Positions 8,389 to 17,800 of a stretch of DNA of 59,282 bases are shown here, piece after piece; the stretch's first letter is position 1; the number at the start of each line of letters is the position of its first letter. The stretch is from positions 1 to 59,282 of the forward strand of contig CAZARN010000012.1 in the NCBI GenBank assembly GCA_964487565.1, given 5' to 3'. The notes under the pieces were generated by a model. That model was not told the origin of the DNA. It was given only the letters and a program-made list of their open reading frames with translations, and did not search any database. Source of the DNA: Phil1 sp964487565 (GTDB lineage Bacteria > Bacillota > Clostridia > Christensenellales > CAG-138). Position numbers and translations under genes: made by a program.

Positions 8389-9270
8389 TCAGTCTATGTC
8401 GTAATATACGGTTTCCGGCGGCGTGTCGAGCTGGAACGGATCGCGCAGGATGGATTTTATCGTTTTGAAAGCCGATGCGTAATAAAATCCGTCGCATATG
8501 CGCTCGTCCGTCACCCATGTGTATGTGATGGAGCGGCGCTCCGTCACGCTGCCGTCGGGCTGCAGCTCTGGCCGGCGCTGCTTCGCGCCGAAGGAGCAGA
8601 AGACGGGCACGTTGCCGAAATCATAAAGGTGATGGAATATCGGCGGGATGCCGAGAGAACCCATCGAGGTTATGAACATCGAGCCGTGGAACGGGCTGAG
8701 ATCGGTGAGGTACTTGGGCAGACCGCCGAAATAGTCTATCATCTTGAGAATCCATACGGCAAATTTGAGCACGAGGCCGGGGATATGGCTCAAAATCTTC
8801 GCCGTACTGTCGAAATTGCTCGTTTCGCTCTCGTTTCGCGCGCCGTCGATGGCTTCGCTCATCAGGTTGTAAACGTCGGTCGCGGTCGCAGCGCGATCCG
8901 GACATATCTTGATTATCGTTTCGGAGCCTGTGGTCGTCATCTCAAGCTTGACGGCCATGTTTATCTCGATGCCGTAACGCGCGTAAACCTTCTGTCCCGA
9001 GATGAAACGGTTCACGGCCGGCTTTTGCGAGATGCAGCGCACATAGGCCGCGATGAGAACGTGCATGAGGCCGAAGCCTGTGAGACCTTCATCCTTGCGC
9101 TTGTGGCGGATATAGCGCTCGATCTCGTCGATGTCGATGCTGTCCATGAAATTGTTGGTTGCGCCGCTGCGGTTGACCATGATGTAGTTTGCGACCCTTG
9201 TCATCGGGTCGAGCGAGCGCAGCCTGCGCCCGTCCTTCCTGTCGCCGAAACGACGCTTGTAAATTTCCAT
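8389..9270 (-). CDS. Stand-alone 2-oxoacid dehydrogenase E2-like domain, active-site His replaced
   Basis: The 293-residue protein resembles only the catalytic (CAT-fold) domain of dihydrolipoamide acyltransferases. There is no lipoyl domain and no E1-binding domain. The region FITSMGSLGIPPIFHHLYDFGNVPVF matches the E2 core, and near the C-terminus TDERICDGFYYA aligns with the catalytic DHRxxDG motif. The catalytic His is Glu256 here (codon GAG), while Asp260 and Gly261 are kept. Classical acyl transfer would be abolished, so the protein may be a binding protein or a repurposed enzyme. No E1, E3 or lipoate genes are nearby. A TTGACA/TACAAT promoter and a GGGAG ribosome site support the start, and the gene is monocistronic. 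Confidence 0.75.
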   Translation of the reverse strand: MEIYKRRFGDRKDGRRLRSLDPMTRVANYIMVNRSGATNNFMDSIDIDEIERYIRHKRKDEGLTGFGLMHVLIAAYVRCISQKPAVNRFISGQKVYARYGIEINMAVKLEMTTTGSETIIKICPDRAATATDVYNLMSEAIDGARNESETSNFDSTAKILSHIPGLVLKFAVWILKMIDYFGGLPKYLTDLSPFHGSMFITSMGSLGIPPIFHHLYDFGNVPVFCSFGAKQRRPELQPDGSVTERRSITYTWVTDERICDGFYYASAFKTIKSILRDPFQLDTPPETVYYDID

Positions 9271-9326
9271 TCAATGTGCTCCCAAATAATAAAATAAAGT
9301 ATGAATCCGCATGGAATACAAATGGA

Positions 9327-9356
9327 ATTGTACTATTTTATTTATAGATATGTCAA
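9327..9356 (-). promoter_or_regulatory. Promoter of the E2-like gene
   Basis: On the minus strand TTGACA (9351-9356) and TACAAT (9327-9332) have an 18-base spacer. The leader of about 50 bases contains two ATTCCAT direct repeats. Confidence 0.6.
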
Positions 9357-9399
9357 CTTTTGCGGCAAATACATGTCAAAAAACGGATAAATAATAAAA

Positions 9400-9429
9400 A
9401 ACCGGCGGGATCGAGGCATCCCGCCGGTT
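9400..9429 (-). terminator. Intrinsic terminator of the DegV gene
   Basis: A perfect 12-bp stem AACCGGCGGGAT / ATCCCGCCGGTT with a 6-base loop, followed on the minus strand by TTTTTATTATT. Confidence 0.92.
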
Positions 9430-9445
9430 GTGAATGAACTGACGC

Positions 9446-10321
9446 TTACGGCTGGCGTTTGTCGCCGAAATAGAATATGGTGAAAAGGCCGGGGCCGCAG
9501 TGCGCTCCGATAACCACGCCGAGACTCGTTATCCGCACGCCTGCTATTGTCGGGAACTCGTCGAGCACGCGGTCGCGCACATATTGGGCGTCGTCAAGAC
9601 AGTCCGCGTGAAGGATGTGTATTTGCTGACCGTCCGGCTCGACAAGATCACGTTTCATCCCTTCGACGATCTTGTTGAGGGCAGCCCTGCGGCCGCGCAC
9701 GTTGGAAACGGCGCGCAGCGTGCCGTCGTCGGGCACATACAGCACGGGCTTTATGGAAAGCAGGGAGCCTATCATGGCGGTCGCATTTGAAACGCGCCCG
9801 CCGCGCTTGAGATAGCTGAGATCGTCCACCGTGAAGCGGTGCATTATCCGCAGCTTGTTCTCCTCGCCCCAGGCGATGACCTCGTCGAAGGACATTCCGT
9901 CCTCCTTGAGGCGGACCATGTTCTCGAGCAAAAGACCGAGACCGCCTGATATGCAGCGCGTGTCCATGATGTAGAGCCGGTTGTCCTTGAATTCCTCCGC
10001 GATCTGCCGCGCGGCCTCCTCCGCGTTGACATAGGAATGGCTCATTTCCCGGGACATATCCAGATAAATCACGTTTTTGCCCGTTTCCATCAGGGATTTG
10101 AAGAATGTGTGATACTCGTATGCGTTGATCATTGAGGTGGAAAGCAGCGTGCCTTTCCGCATACGGCGGTAAATGTCCTCGCGCGTGGATTCGCGGCTGT
10201 CGTCCGCGAAGGCTTCGCCGTCGATCAGATAGGTGTAGCTGATGAACGGCACGTTGTGTTCATCGAAAAACTCCCTTGGGGTATCCGCCGTGGACGCGGA
10301 TGCGATGATATAATCTTCCAT
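9446..10321 (-). CDS. DegV family fatty-acid-binding protein
   Basis: The 291-residue protein has the DegV fold pattern: a start IIASASTADTPREFFDEHNVPFISYTYLIDG, the STSMINAYEYHTFF segment that normally contacts the fatty-acid carboxylate, and the later SYLKRGGRVSNATAMIGSLLSIKPVL block. DegV/FakB proteins present fatty acids to the kinase FakA for phosphorylation and entry into phospholipid synthesis. The usual TDS start of the motif reads SAS here. No fakA-like gene is in the window, which is normal because DegV paralogues are often scattered. The gene is monocistronic with its own terminator. Confidence 0.93.
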   Translation of the reverse strand: MEDYIIASASTADTPREFFDEHNVPFISYTYLIDGEAFADDSRESTREDIYRRMRKGTLLSTSMINAYEYHTFFKSLMETGKNVIYLDMSREMSHSYVNAEEAARQIAEEFKDNRLYIMDTRCISGGLGLLLENMVRLKEDGMSFDEVIAWGEENKLRIMHRFTVDDLSYLKRGGRVSNATAMIGSLLSIKPVLYVPDDGTLRAVSNVRGRRAALNKIVEGMKRDLVEPDGQQIHILHADCLDDAQYVRDRVLDEFPTIAGVRITSLGVVIGAHCGPGLFTIFYFGDKRQP

Positions 10322-10414
10322 GAATAATGCCTCCGATAAAAAATAATATGGCGACGATATTATATCAACGATAAAAGATGCTGTAAAGCGGTCCGCTCAA
10401 CGCACATATTACAA

Positions 10415-10448
10415 ACGGCGGAAAGATCGCATGCGATCTTTCCGCCGT
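10415..10448 (-). terminator. Perfect 34-bp palindrome downstream of the DUF1292/fba pair
   Basis: ACGGCGGAAAGATCGCA followed by its exact complement forms a hairpin with almost no loop, 34 bases past the stop at 10482. There is only a weak T-tail (TTTGTAAT on the minus strand). It probably terminates or stabilises the fba-DUF1292 transcript. Confidence 0.55.
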
Positions 10449-10481
10449 CAAAGATGAGCTTTGCTGTTCCGCACAGCGGGA

Positions 10482-10748
10482 TTATTCTTCCTGTTCGTTC
10501 CTTTGCGTGAATTCCTTGAACACCGCGTCGAGGATCGCGGGATCGTCTATCCCTTCGAATATTTCCTCATCCTCGGTCTCGCCGCTTTCCACGCGAAGGA
10601 TCGTAACCTCGTCGCACTCGCCCTCGCCGTCGGCGGGGAGCAGCACCGCATAGGTGTGGTCTTCGTATGTTATCACGTCGAGGATCTCAAAGAGCAGCTC
10701 GTTGCCTTCCTCGTCCGTGAGGGAGATGATGTCGCTGTTCTCTTCCAT
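10482..10748 (-). CDS. DUF1292 family protein
   Basis: This very acidic 88-residue protein has the pattern DIISLTDEEGNELLFEILDVITYEDHTYAVLLP of DUF1292 (YrzB-like), a small beta-rich domain found throughout Firmicutes and often near mreBH/ruvX-type genes. Its function is unknown. Here it lies 3 bases after the fructose-bisphosphate aldolase gene and is surely cotranscribed with it, which is not the usual neighbourhood. The C-terminal half is rich in Asp/Glu. Confidence 0.9.
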   Translation of the reverse strand: MEENSDIISLTDEEGNELLFEILDVITYEDHTYAVLLPADGEGECDEVTILRVESGETEDEEIFEGIDDPAILDAVFKEFTQRNEQEE

Positions 10749-10751
10749 CGC

Positions 10752-11687
10752 TTACGCCTTTCCGTTGCAGCCGAGCACGTCAACGATCTTGTGCGCGACC
10801 ATTTCCTTGATGGCCTGACGCGCGGGCTTGAGATACTGGCGCGGGTCAAAATCGGCGGGATGCTCAGCCATATATTTGCGTATTGTGCCGGTCATGGCGA
10901 GGCGCAGATCCGAATCGATATTGATCTTGCACACGGCCATGCGCGAAGCCTGGCGCAGCATATCCTCGGGCACGCCGATGGCGTCGGGCATATTGCCGCC
11001 GAATGTGTTTATCATTTCAACGAATTCCGGGATGACGGAGCTTGCGCCGTGGAGCACGATCGGGAAGCCGGGCAGACGCTTCTGCACCTCTTCGAGGATA
11101 TCAAAGCGAAGCTGGGGCTTCGTGCCGGGTTTGAACTTGTATGCGCCGTGGCTGGTGCCTATGGCGATGGCGAGCGAATCAACGCCCGTGCGGGTCACGA
11201 AATCATACACCTGATCGGGATCGGTATAGCTGCCCTGACCTGCGGCCACCTTGACCTCATCCTCGACGCCTTCAAGCCGGCCGAGCTCGCCCTCGACGAC
11301 GACGCCGTGATCGTGCGCGTATTCGACGACCTGCCGTGTGAGGGTCACGTTCTCTTCGTATGAATGCTTGCTGCCGTCGATCATGACGGAGGTGAAGCCG
11401 CCGTCCACGCAGCTCTTGCACAGCTCGAACGAATCGCCGTGATCGAGATGCAGGCAGATGGGAAGGCCGGTCTCTATGACGGCCGCTTCAACGAGCTTCA
11501 TCAGATAGGTATGGTTGGCATACTTGCGCGCGCCCGCGCTGACCTGGAGGATGAGCGGGGCGGAAAGCTCCTTCGCAGCCTCGGTGATACCCTGGATGAT
11601 CTCCATGTTATTGACGTTGAAAGCGCCTATGGCGTATCCTCCGTCATAGGCTTTTTTGAACATTTCCTTACTTGTTACAAGCGGCAT
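10752..11687 (-). CDS. fba: Class II fructose-1,6-bisphosphate aldolase
   Basis: The enzyme cleaves fructose-1,6-bisphosphate to glyceraldehyde-3-phosphate and dihydroxyacetone phosphate in glycolysis. At 311 residues it is the usual class II length. The zinc ligands are in HLDHG, VEGELGRLEG, GTSHGAYKF and LHGASS, all intact, and NIDSDLRLA near the C-terminus is also typical. It is transcribed from its own TATAAT promoter with an AAGGAG ribosome site, followed by the DUF1292 gene. Together with the two GAPDH genes in the window it covers part of central glycolysis. Confidence 0.97.
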   Translation of the reverse strand: MPLVTSKEMFKKAYDGGYAIGAFNVNNMEIIQGITEAAKELSAPLILQVSAGARKYANHTYLMKLVEAAVIETGLPICLHLDHGDSFELCKSCVDGGFTSVMIDGSKHSYEENVTLTRQVVEYAHDHGVVVEGELGRLEGVEDEVKVAAGQGSYTDPDQVYDFVTRTGVDSLAIAIGTSHGAYKFKPGTKPQLRFDILEEVQKRLPGFPIVLHGASSVIPEFVEMINTFGGNMPDAIGVPEDMLRQASRMAVCKINIDSDLRLAMTGTIRKYMAEHPADFDPRQYLKPARQAIKEMVAHKIVDVLGCNGKA

Positions 11688-11720
11688 GTTGAATCTCCTT
11701 TGCTGTTATTTTCCGCATTC

Positions 11721-11748
11721 ATTATACCTTATATTCAGCTTTATTCAA
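11721..11748 (-). promoter_or_regulatory. Promoter of fba
   Basis: Minus-strand TTGAAT (11743-11748) and TATAAT (11721-11726) have a 16-base spacer. The leader of about 27 bases carries AAGGAG before the ATG. Confidence 0.65.
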
Positions 11749-11774
11749 GGGAGGAAAAGTTATATCGCCCCATA

Positions 11775-11803
11775 TTGTGGAAAAGCGCGCTTATGGGTAT
11801 AAT
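11775..11803 (+). promoter_or_regulatory. Promoter of the glycosyltransferase gene
   Basis: TTGTGG (11775-11780) and TATAAT (11798-11803) are 17 bases apart, leaving a leader of about 31 bases before ATG 11841. Confidence 0.6.
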
Positions 11804-11840
11804 TGTCGGGAAGAATAATTTTTGAAGGCGGGGCAGTTAA

Positions 11841-12770
11841 ATGTCAAAAACACTTTCGCTTATCGTTCCGGTTTTTAACGAGGAGGACGCCATCGATGAA
11901 TCCTTCGCGCGCATGTATGCCGCGATGGAGGCGATCGGCCATCCTTTCGAGATCGTGTATGTGAACGACGGCAGCAGGGACGCGACGATGGCGCATCTCA
12001 GGCCAATCGCGGCCGCGCATGAGAACGTGCGCGTGCTTTCGTTTTCAAGGAACTTCGGCCATCAGCTCGCAGTCACCGCGGGCATGGACGCCGCATCGGG
12101 CGACGCGCTCATAATAATCGACGCGGATCTTCAGGACCCGCCGGAGGTGATCGGCGAACTTGTGCGCGCGTGGGAGAACGGCGCGGATATCGCATACGGA
12201 AAACGCAAAAAGCGCAACGGTGAGACTTTCATGAAGAAATTCACGGCGTTTTGCTATTACCGTCTGCTCAATTCCATGAGCGCGTATCCGATACCGCTTG
12301 ATACGGGCGATTTCCGCCTTCTTGACAGAAAGGTCGCGGACGTCTTTTTGAAAATGCGGGAGCATAACCGCTTCCTGCGCGGGATGAGCGGCTGGATGGG
12401 CTTCAACGCGGTGCCTGTTGAATATGTGAGACAGGAGCGCGTCGCGGGCAGCACGAAATATACGCTGAAAAAGATGCTGCGCCTCGCGTTTGACGGTATT
12501 CTGGGCTTTTCATATAAACCCCTCACGCTTGCCGGTTACCTGGGGGCGGCGCTTGCTGCGCTGGGCGGCCTCGGCCTCATCGCGCTGATCGTGCTTGCCT
12601 CGACCGTCGGCTGCGCGCCGTGGCTTTGGGCGGTGGACGGACTTGTCGTCATCGACGCGCTCATGCTCATGGCGATGAGCGTGCAGGGCGCATATCTCAA
12701 CAGGATATATGACGAGGTGCGCGACCGTCCGCTTTATATTATTGCGGAGAAGCTCAACGAAAAGGCGTGA
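11841..12770 (+). CDS. Family 2 glycosyltransferase, GtrB/DPM1-like
   Basis: A 309-residue membrane enzyme. The GT-A domain has IVPVFNEEDAI, YVNDGSRD, the metal-binding DADLQDPPE and a GDFRLLDR acceptor region. Two C-terminal membrane helices (about 225-255 and 262-287) follow. Such proteins move a sugar from a nucleotide sugar to undecaprenyl phosphate, making the donor for wall polymer or lipid decoration on the outer leaflet. The sugar is not readable from sequence. No flippase or polymer gene is next to it. Confidence 0.9.
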   Translation: MSKTLSLIVPVFNEEDAIDESFARMYAAMEAIGHPFEIVYVNDGSRDATMAHLRPIAAAHENVRVLSFSRNFGHQLAVTAGMDAASGDALIIIDADLQDPPEVIGELVRAWENGADIAYGKRKKRNGETFMKKFTAFCYYRLLNSMSAYPIPLDTGDFRLLDRKVADVFLKMREHNRFLRGMSGWMGFNAVPVEYVRQERVAGSTKYTLKKMLRLAFDGILGFSYKPLTLAGYLGAALAALGGLGLIALIVLASTVGCAPWLWAVDGLVVIDALMLMAMSVQGAYLNRIYDEVRDRPLYIIAEKLNEKA

Positions 12771-12906
12771 ATAAACCAGCCGGTAACGATCGGGCAAAAA
12801 AACATAAAAAAGGGTGCATTTTTACTTAATATTAAGGAAAAGATATAACTGTGCATTATGACACTGCCGCTTATGCTACGATTTTTTGACAGTTAAAAAA
12901 ATAACA

Positions 12907-12935
12907 TTGCAAAAATTGGGCATATAGTATATTAT
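12907..12935 (+). promoter_or_regulatory. Promoter of gapA
   Basis: TTGCAA (12907-12912) and TATTAT (12930-12935) have a 17-base spacer, about 78 bases before the leader ends at ATG 13020. The 12771-13019 stretch otherwise holds AT-rich sequence without an ORF. Confidence 0.55.
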
Positions 12936-13019
12936 TAGTCGCATGAAATTGCAGGAACTCAGCCGTTAAAATGGCTTTGTACAAACTTGATATCATTATT
13001 TGTTAGAGGAGATTTGAGT

Positions 13020-14033
13020 ATGATAACTAAAGTTGGCATCAACGGATTCGGACGCATCGGCAGGCTGGCTTTCCGCGCCGCCGTAAAGAACGACGAGGTG
13101 GAAGTGGTCGGCATCAACGACCCGTTCGTGACCCCGGATTACATGGTCTATATGATCAAATACGATACCGTGCACGGTCAGTTTGACTGCGATGTCGAGG
13201 CGAAGGACGACAAGCTTATCGTCAACGGCAAGGAGGTCGCCGTGTACGCCCAGATGAACGCGCAGGATATTCCCTGGCGCGATTGCGGGGCTGAGTATAT
13301 CGCGGAATGCACCGGTATAAACACCACCGTTGAAAAGGCGAGCGCGCATTTTGCGGGCGGCGCGAAGAAGGTCGCCATCAGCGCTCCCTCGTCGGACGCG
13401 CCGATGTTCGTGATGGGCGTGAACCATAAGACCTATAATAAGGATATGAAGGTCGTTTCAAACGCAAGCTGCACCACCAACTGCCTTGCGCCGCTTGCAA
13501 AGGTCATAAACGACAACTTCGGCATCGTGGAAGGCCTTATGACGACTGTCCATTCCATCACCGCCACGCAGAAGACCGTTGACGGCCCATCCAAGAAGGA
13601 CTGGCGCGGCGGCCGCGCAGCGGCCCACAACATAATCCCCAGCTCCACAGGCGCCGCAAAGGCCGTCGGCAAGGTCATCCCCGCGCTCAACGGCAAGCTG
13701 ACCGGCATGAGCCTGCGCGTCCCCACGCCCGATGTGTCGATCGTGGATCTTACATGCAGGCTTGAAAAGGCCACGACCTACGACGAGATAAAGGCCGTGA
13801 TGAAGGCCGCCTCCGAGAGCCCGGAGTGGAAGGGAATAATCGGCTATACCGAGGACGCCGTGGTTTCCTCCGATTTCTATACCGATCCGCGCACATCCAT
13901 ATTCGACGCCGGCGCCGGCATCGCGCTCAACGAGCATTTTGTCAAGCTTATGGCCTGGTATGACAACGAGTGGGGCTATTCCAACAAGCTGATCGATCTC
14001 ATCGCACACATGGCGAAGACCGACGCGGAATAA
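13020..14033 (+). CDS. gapA: Glyceraldehyde-3-phosphate dehydrogenase (NAD type)
   Basis: The enzyme oxidises glyceraldehyde-3-phosphate to 1,3-bisphosphoglycerate. It is 337 residues from the start set by GAGGAG at 13005-13010. It has GINGFGRIGR, the catalytic Cys150 in SNASCTTNC, and NAD-selecting Asp34 in GINDPF. The C-terminal WYDNEWGYSNK is complete. A second GAPDH gene at 37247 differs at the cofactor site, so this copy is most likely the glycolytic one. It is flanked by its own promoter and a strong terminator. Confidence 0.97.
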   Translation: MITKVGINGFGRIGRLAFRAAVKNDEVEVVGINDPFVTPDYMVYMIKYDTVHGQFDCDVEAKDDKLIVNGKEVAVYAQMNAQDIPWRDCGAEYIAECTGINTTVEKASAHFAGGAKKVAISAPSSDAPMFVMGVNHKTYNKDMKVVSNASCTTNCLAPLAKVINDNFGIVEGLMTTVHSITATQKTVDGPSKKDWRGGRAAAHNIIPSSTGAAKAVGKVIPALNGKLTGMSLRVPTPDVSIVDLTCRLEKATTYDEIKAVMKAASESPEWKGIIGYTEDAVVSSDFYTDPRTSIFDAGAGIALNEHFVKLMAWYDNEWGYSNKLIDLIAHMAKTDAE

Positions 14034-14050
14034 AATCAGACTGCAATAAA

Positions 14051-14081
14051 TGGGCTGCCCGTTGCGGGCAGCCCATTTTTA
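14051..14081 (+). terminator. Intrinsic terminator of gapA
   Basis: The stem TGGGCTGCCC / GGGCAGCCCA is followed by TTTTTAT. Confidence 0.93.
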
Positions 14082-14167
14082 TCGCGTCTGACAACAACGC
14101 AAATACAGTCTGTTCATGCCGGATTGCCGATTCTTCGCCTTCAGAAACAGGCCCCGCGATGGGTGCG

Positions 14168-14839
14168 TCAGCCTGATATGCTCACAAGACCGTCCTTCAT
14201 TTGGTATATCACGTCCATTTCGTCAAGTATGCCCATGTCGTGCGTGACCACCGCAACGCAGTAGTTGCGCTCGTGCGAAAGGCGGCAGAGAATTTCGATG
14301 ATGTTGCGGCTGTTCGTGCTGTCGAGGTTGCCGGTCGGCTCGTCCGCAAGGATGAGGTTCGTATCCATCGCTAGCGCGCGGGCGATGGCGACGCGCTGCT
14401 GCTCGCCGCCGGAGAGCATGGAGGGGAAGCGGTTGAACACCGTTTCGGGCAGATCCACCTGCAATATGTATTTTTCGGCGCGCAGCTTGGCTTCCCTGGG
14501 GGATATGCCGTGCAGCTCCATGGGATACATCACGTTTTCGGCCGCCGTCAGCAGCGGAAAAAGCCGGAAGCTTTGGTATATCAAAGCCGCGTCGTTCCTG
14601 CGGTATGCGTCAAGATCAAGCTCGCGCGTCGATTTGCCGCGGAAAAACACGTCGCCGGATTCGGGCAGATCAAGTCCTGCCATAAGGGAGAGCATGGTCG
14701 ATTTGCCGCTGCCGCTCTTACCCACAACGGCGTATATCTTGCCCTGCTCGAAGCCGCAGGTTATGCCGCGAAGGGCGTGTACGGTCTGATATTTGCTCCT
14801 GTATGTGTATTCGACGTTTTCAAGCGAAAGTATGCACAT
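14168..14839 (-). CDS. ABC transporter ATPase, MacB/LolD type
   Basis: A 223-residue nucleotide-binding subunit with GKSGSGKSTMLSL, the Q-loop IYQSFRLFP, the signature LSGGEQQRVAIARAL and Walker B LILADEPTGNLD, a block typical of the MacB/LolD/FtsE branch. That branch powers mechanotransmission-type permeases rather than importers. It lies 9 bases downstream of the large FtsX-like permease gene and will pair with it. A GGGGGA ribosome site is present. Confidence 0.93.
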   Translation of the reverse strand: MCILSLENVEYTYRSKYQTVHALRGITCGFEQGKIYAVVGKSGSGKSTMLSLMAGLDLPESGDVFFRGKSTRELDLDAYRRNDAALIYQSFRLFPLLTAAENVMYPMELHGISPREAKLRAEKYILQVDLPETVFNRFPSMLSGGEQQRVAIARALAMDTNLILADEPTGNLDSTNSRNIIEILCRLSHERNYCVAVVTHDMGILDEMDVIYQMKDGLVSISG

Positions 14840-14848
14840 GTTTCCCCC

Positions 14849-17800
14849 TTATTCCTTCTCGGAAAGTATTGAAAGCGCGCTTTTGGCGTTGTGTATCAGA
14901 AGCGAGGCCGCGCTGCCGGCGGCATAACAGATGACGAATGCGTATACGTCGGCTTTGGCAAGCGGCGCGGGATCATAAAGCAACGCCCATACAGCCGCGC
15001 CGATACCAAGCCCAGCGGCAAGCAGGATGAGCTGCTCGAGGAAGAAGGACGCGAATATGCGCAGCTTGGGCGCGCCGAGGCCGCGCATGACGGCGATCTC
15101 CTCCCGGCGGCTGTTCATCATGAGGTATGACGCGATAACGCCCACGCATGAGACGAGCGCAAGCAGTATCGGATAGAGGATCTCCATATATTTGCTCCGC
15201 TGGGCGATGCTGCTTATTGATTGCAGGAAGCTCGCATCGTCGATCAGAACGGCGCAGCGTATGTGCTTTTCCTGCCTGGGGCCGGAGAAGCCCGCCTCCT
15301 CAAGCGCGTCCTTGATGGAGGAAAGGCGGCGCGCGTCGCTTACGGTGAAGCTCATCGATGCGACATAGCTCGTGTCGAGCAGCAGATCGAATACCTGTTG
15401 CGCGCTGAGAAGCGAAAAGTCGAAGCCCTCGAAAAACTGAGCGTTGCTGCCAATCATGGAGCGCAGCGCGTGGCCGAAATGCGTATAGCGCGCGGAGGAA
15501 GCCTCCTCGCCGTCCTTAAGCCCTGCGGGATCGACCGCGCCTGAAGAAAGCGGAGCGTATATGTGATCCTCGCTCGCCTGACGGTAGAACGAACCGATCA
15601 CCTTCATTTCTATGCCTATGAAGCTGGGCGCAGGCGTGCCCGTCGTGTTGGCGACGTAAACGCGGATCGTGTCGCCCAAAGATACGCCGTTTTGGGCCAT
15701 GAACTGGGTGGAGACCATGCAGAAAGGCTCCGTCCACGAGGTATCCGCAAAGGAAGAGGCGTCGTAGCCGTCAAGGAAGACGGCGGAAAACTCGGAAAAG
15801 AAAAACTCAGGCGCCTTGTCCACGGCGTTGGTGAACACGAGATAAGGCGAAATGCCAAGCTGATTGTTCAGCGCTTCAAGGCGGTAGGCGTTGTCGGGCA
15901 CAGGCACTTCCTCAGCGCTGCCGGGCGTGCCGTCCGCGAAGCTTGAAATGCCTAGGTAACGGTAACGCATATGGTAGGTGATCTCGGACGAATCGATATA
16001 TTCCATATCTGCGATCTGCTGCGCGTATGCGGGCTTGATGAGCAGATTGCCGGCGTATTTGCCGCCCATTGTGGTGGAATAACCCTCGAGCACGGTGCTG
16101 TCATAAAGGGCGTCGCGCGCGTCGACATAGGACCGGGCGGTGGCGAGCATGGTGGACACGAACAACAGCATCACAAGCGAAAGCGCGGGGACGATGAGGG
16201 TTCGCGCGCCGCTTCTTCGCATGGAGATCATGCTGTATCTTATCGCGCCGCGCCCTGCTGTCGAAACATGCTTTTCGGGACGGCGTGTGCGCATCCTCGC
16301 GCGCGCCTGCATCACGCGCCCTGTTATGGTGCGGTTGGCAAAATACAAACACAGCGCAAGCGCCGTAACAAACACGACCGCGCCGACGGCGACGGCAAGC
16401 GGCACGGAGGTCACGGGTATTGGGGTGAAGTCCCGCGTCACACCCAGATATGAGCTGCTGTATCTCGTGTCGAGCGCCTGGAGGGAGGATATGAACGAAT
16501 AAGCGTCGGTGATGAGGGAACGGGCGTACTGCGTGCCGATAAGCACGCCGGCGGTTGTTGCGAAAAGCGCGATCAGCCCAGCGCCGAAGAGCAGATACAG
16601 CCGCGTCTCGTCACAGGTCGTGCCGAAACAGCGCATCGTTTCAACCGTGTCGCGCTGCTTCTCAACGAAAAGATAAGCGAAGAAAATCAATACCGCGGCC
16701 GAGGCGACGAACGCCACCGCAGAAAGCGCCGCCGAGGCGCTTCGTATGACCGAAAGGGAATCCGCGACCGCCTGATAACCCTGATCGTATACGTTCACCG
16801 ATACGCGCGCAGGCATGAGGGGAGCCACGTCGCCGATGAATTCATCGGCCGTGCCGTTTTTTATGGTTGCCTGACCGAGGCGGTATATATATTTCACCGG
16901 CGCCGCGTCCGTGAACGAAGCGGGAGTATAAACGTTATACTGGAGCCCGTCATAGTAATTGACGATGCCGACAAGCGTGTATTCCTCCGTAAGCTCGCTG
17001 CTGTTGCCGGGCCAGAGACAGTCCGCGGCGGGCAGACCCGTGTTGTCGAGCGTGGTGAGGGAGAAGACGTCGCCTATCTCAAGTCCGGCGCGCGAGGCGA
17101 TGGTCTCGGTCAATATGCAGACCTTTGCGCCGGAGGCATATTCATCCTCCGTGAAAAAACGCCCTGAGGAAAGCTTGACTTCGCCCTGATGAAACTCCTC
17201 AAGGGACTCGATATCCGCCGTTTTATAAACATAGACCTTGTTGTTCATCACGCGGTAATACTCCGCGATATCGGCGTATATGCCGGATTTGGCCTCATCC
17301 GCGGAGGATGTGCCGGCAAACGGCGCTATGCTTTCGCAGTCAACGCCCGCGAGCAGCGCGGAATAGCTTGAAAAGGAACAAAGGCGCAGCGTAGGCACGC
17401 CTGAGGACATATTCTCGATATAGCCGTGCGCGATATACAGCCCGTCCGGTTCCGGCGCTATGTCGAAACCGTCCGCCTGGATGAAAATATGTCTGCCTTC
17501 AAGCTCCTGTCTGTAAGAATAAAGGCAGTTCTCGATCTTTCCGTAATAGCGGCCGTCGGTCTCATAAAGTGAAACGTCCGAAATGACGAAGACGCAGTAC
17601 GATTGATACGGAACCATGGAGGAGTGGGCGGTAAAACCGTCCACAAAGCCCACGGTGCAGTCCGAAGGCTGAAAAAGGACGGTGCTCGCGTTGCCGGCAA
17701 CGGCTTCGAAATCTATGCCTGAAACCTCGCGGAGCATGTTTTCATCATATACCGACTCGTTGGGATAGTTATCGCCGAGATATTCGAAAGTTACGATCGT

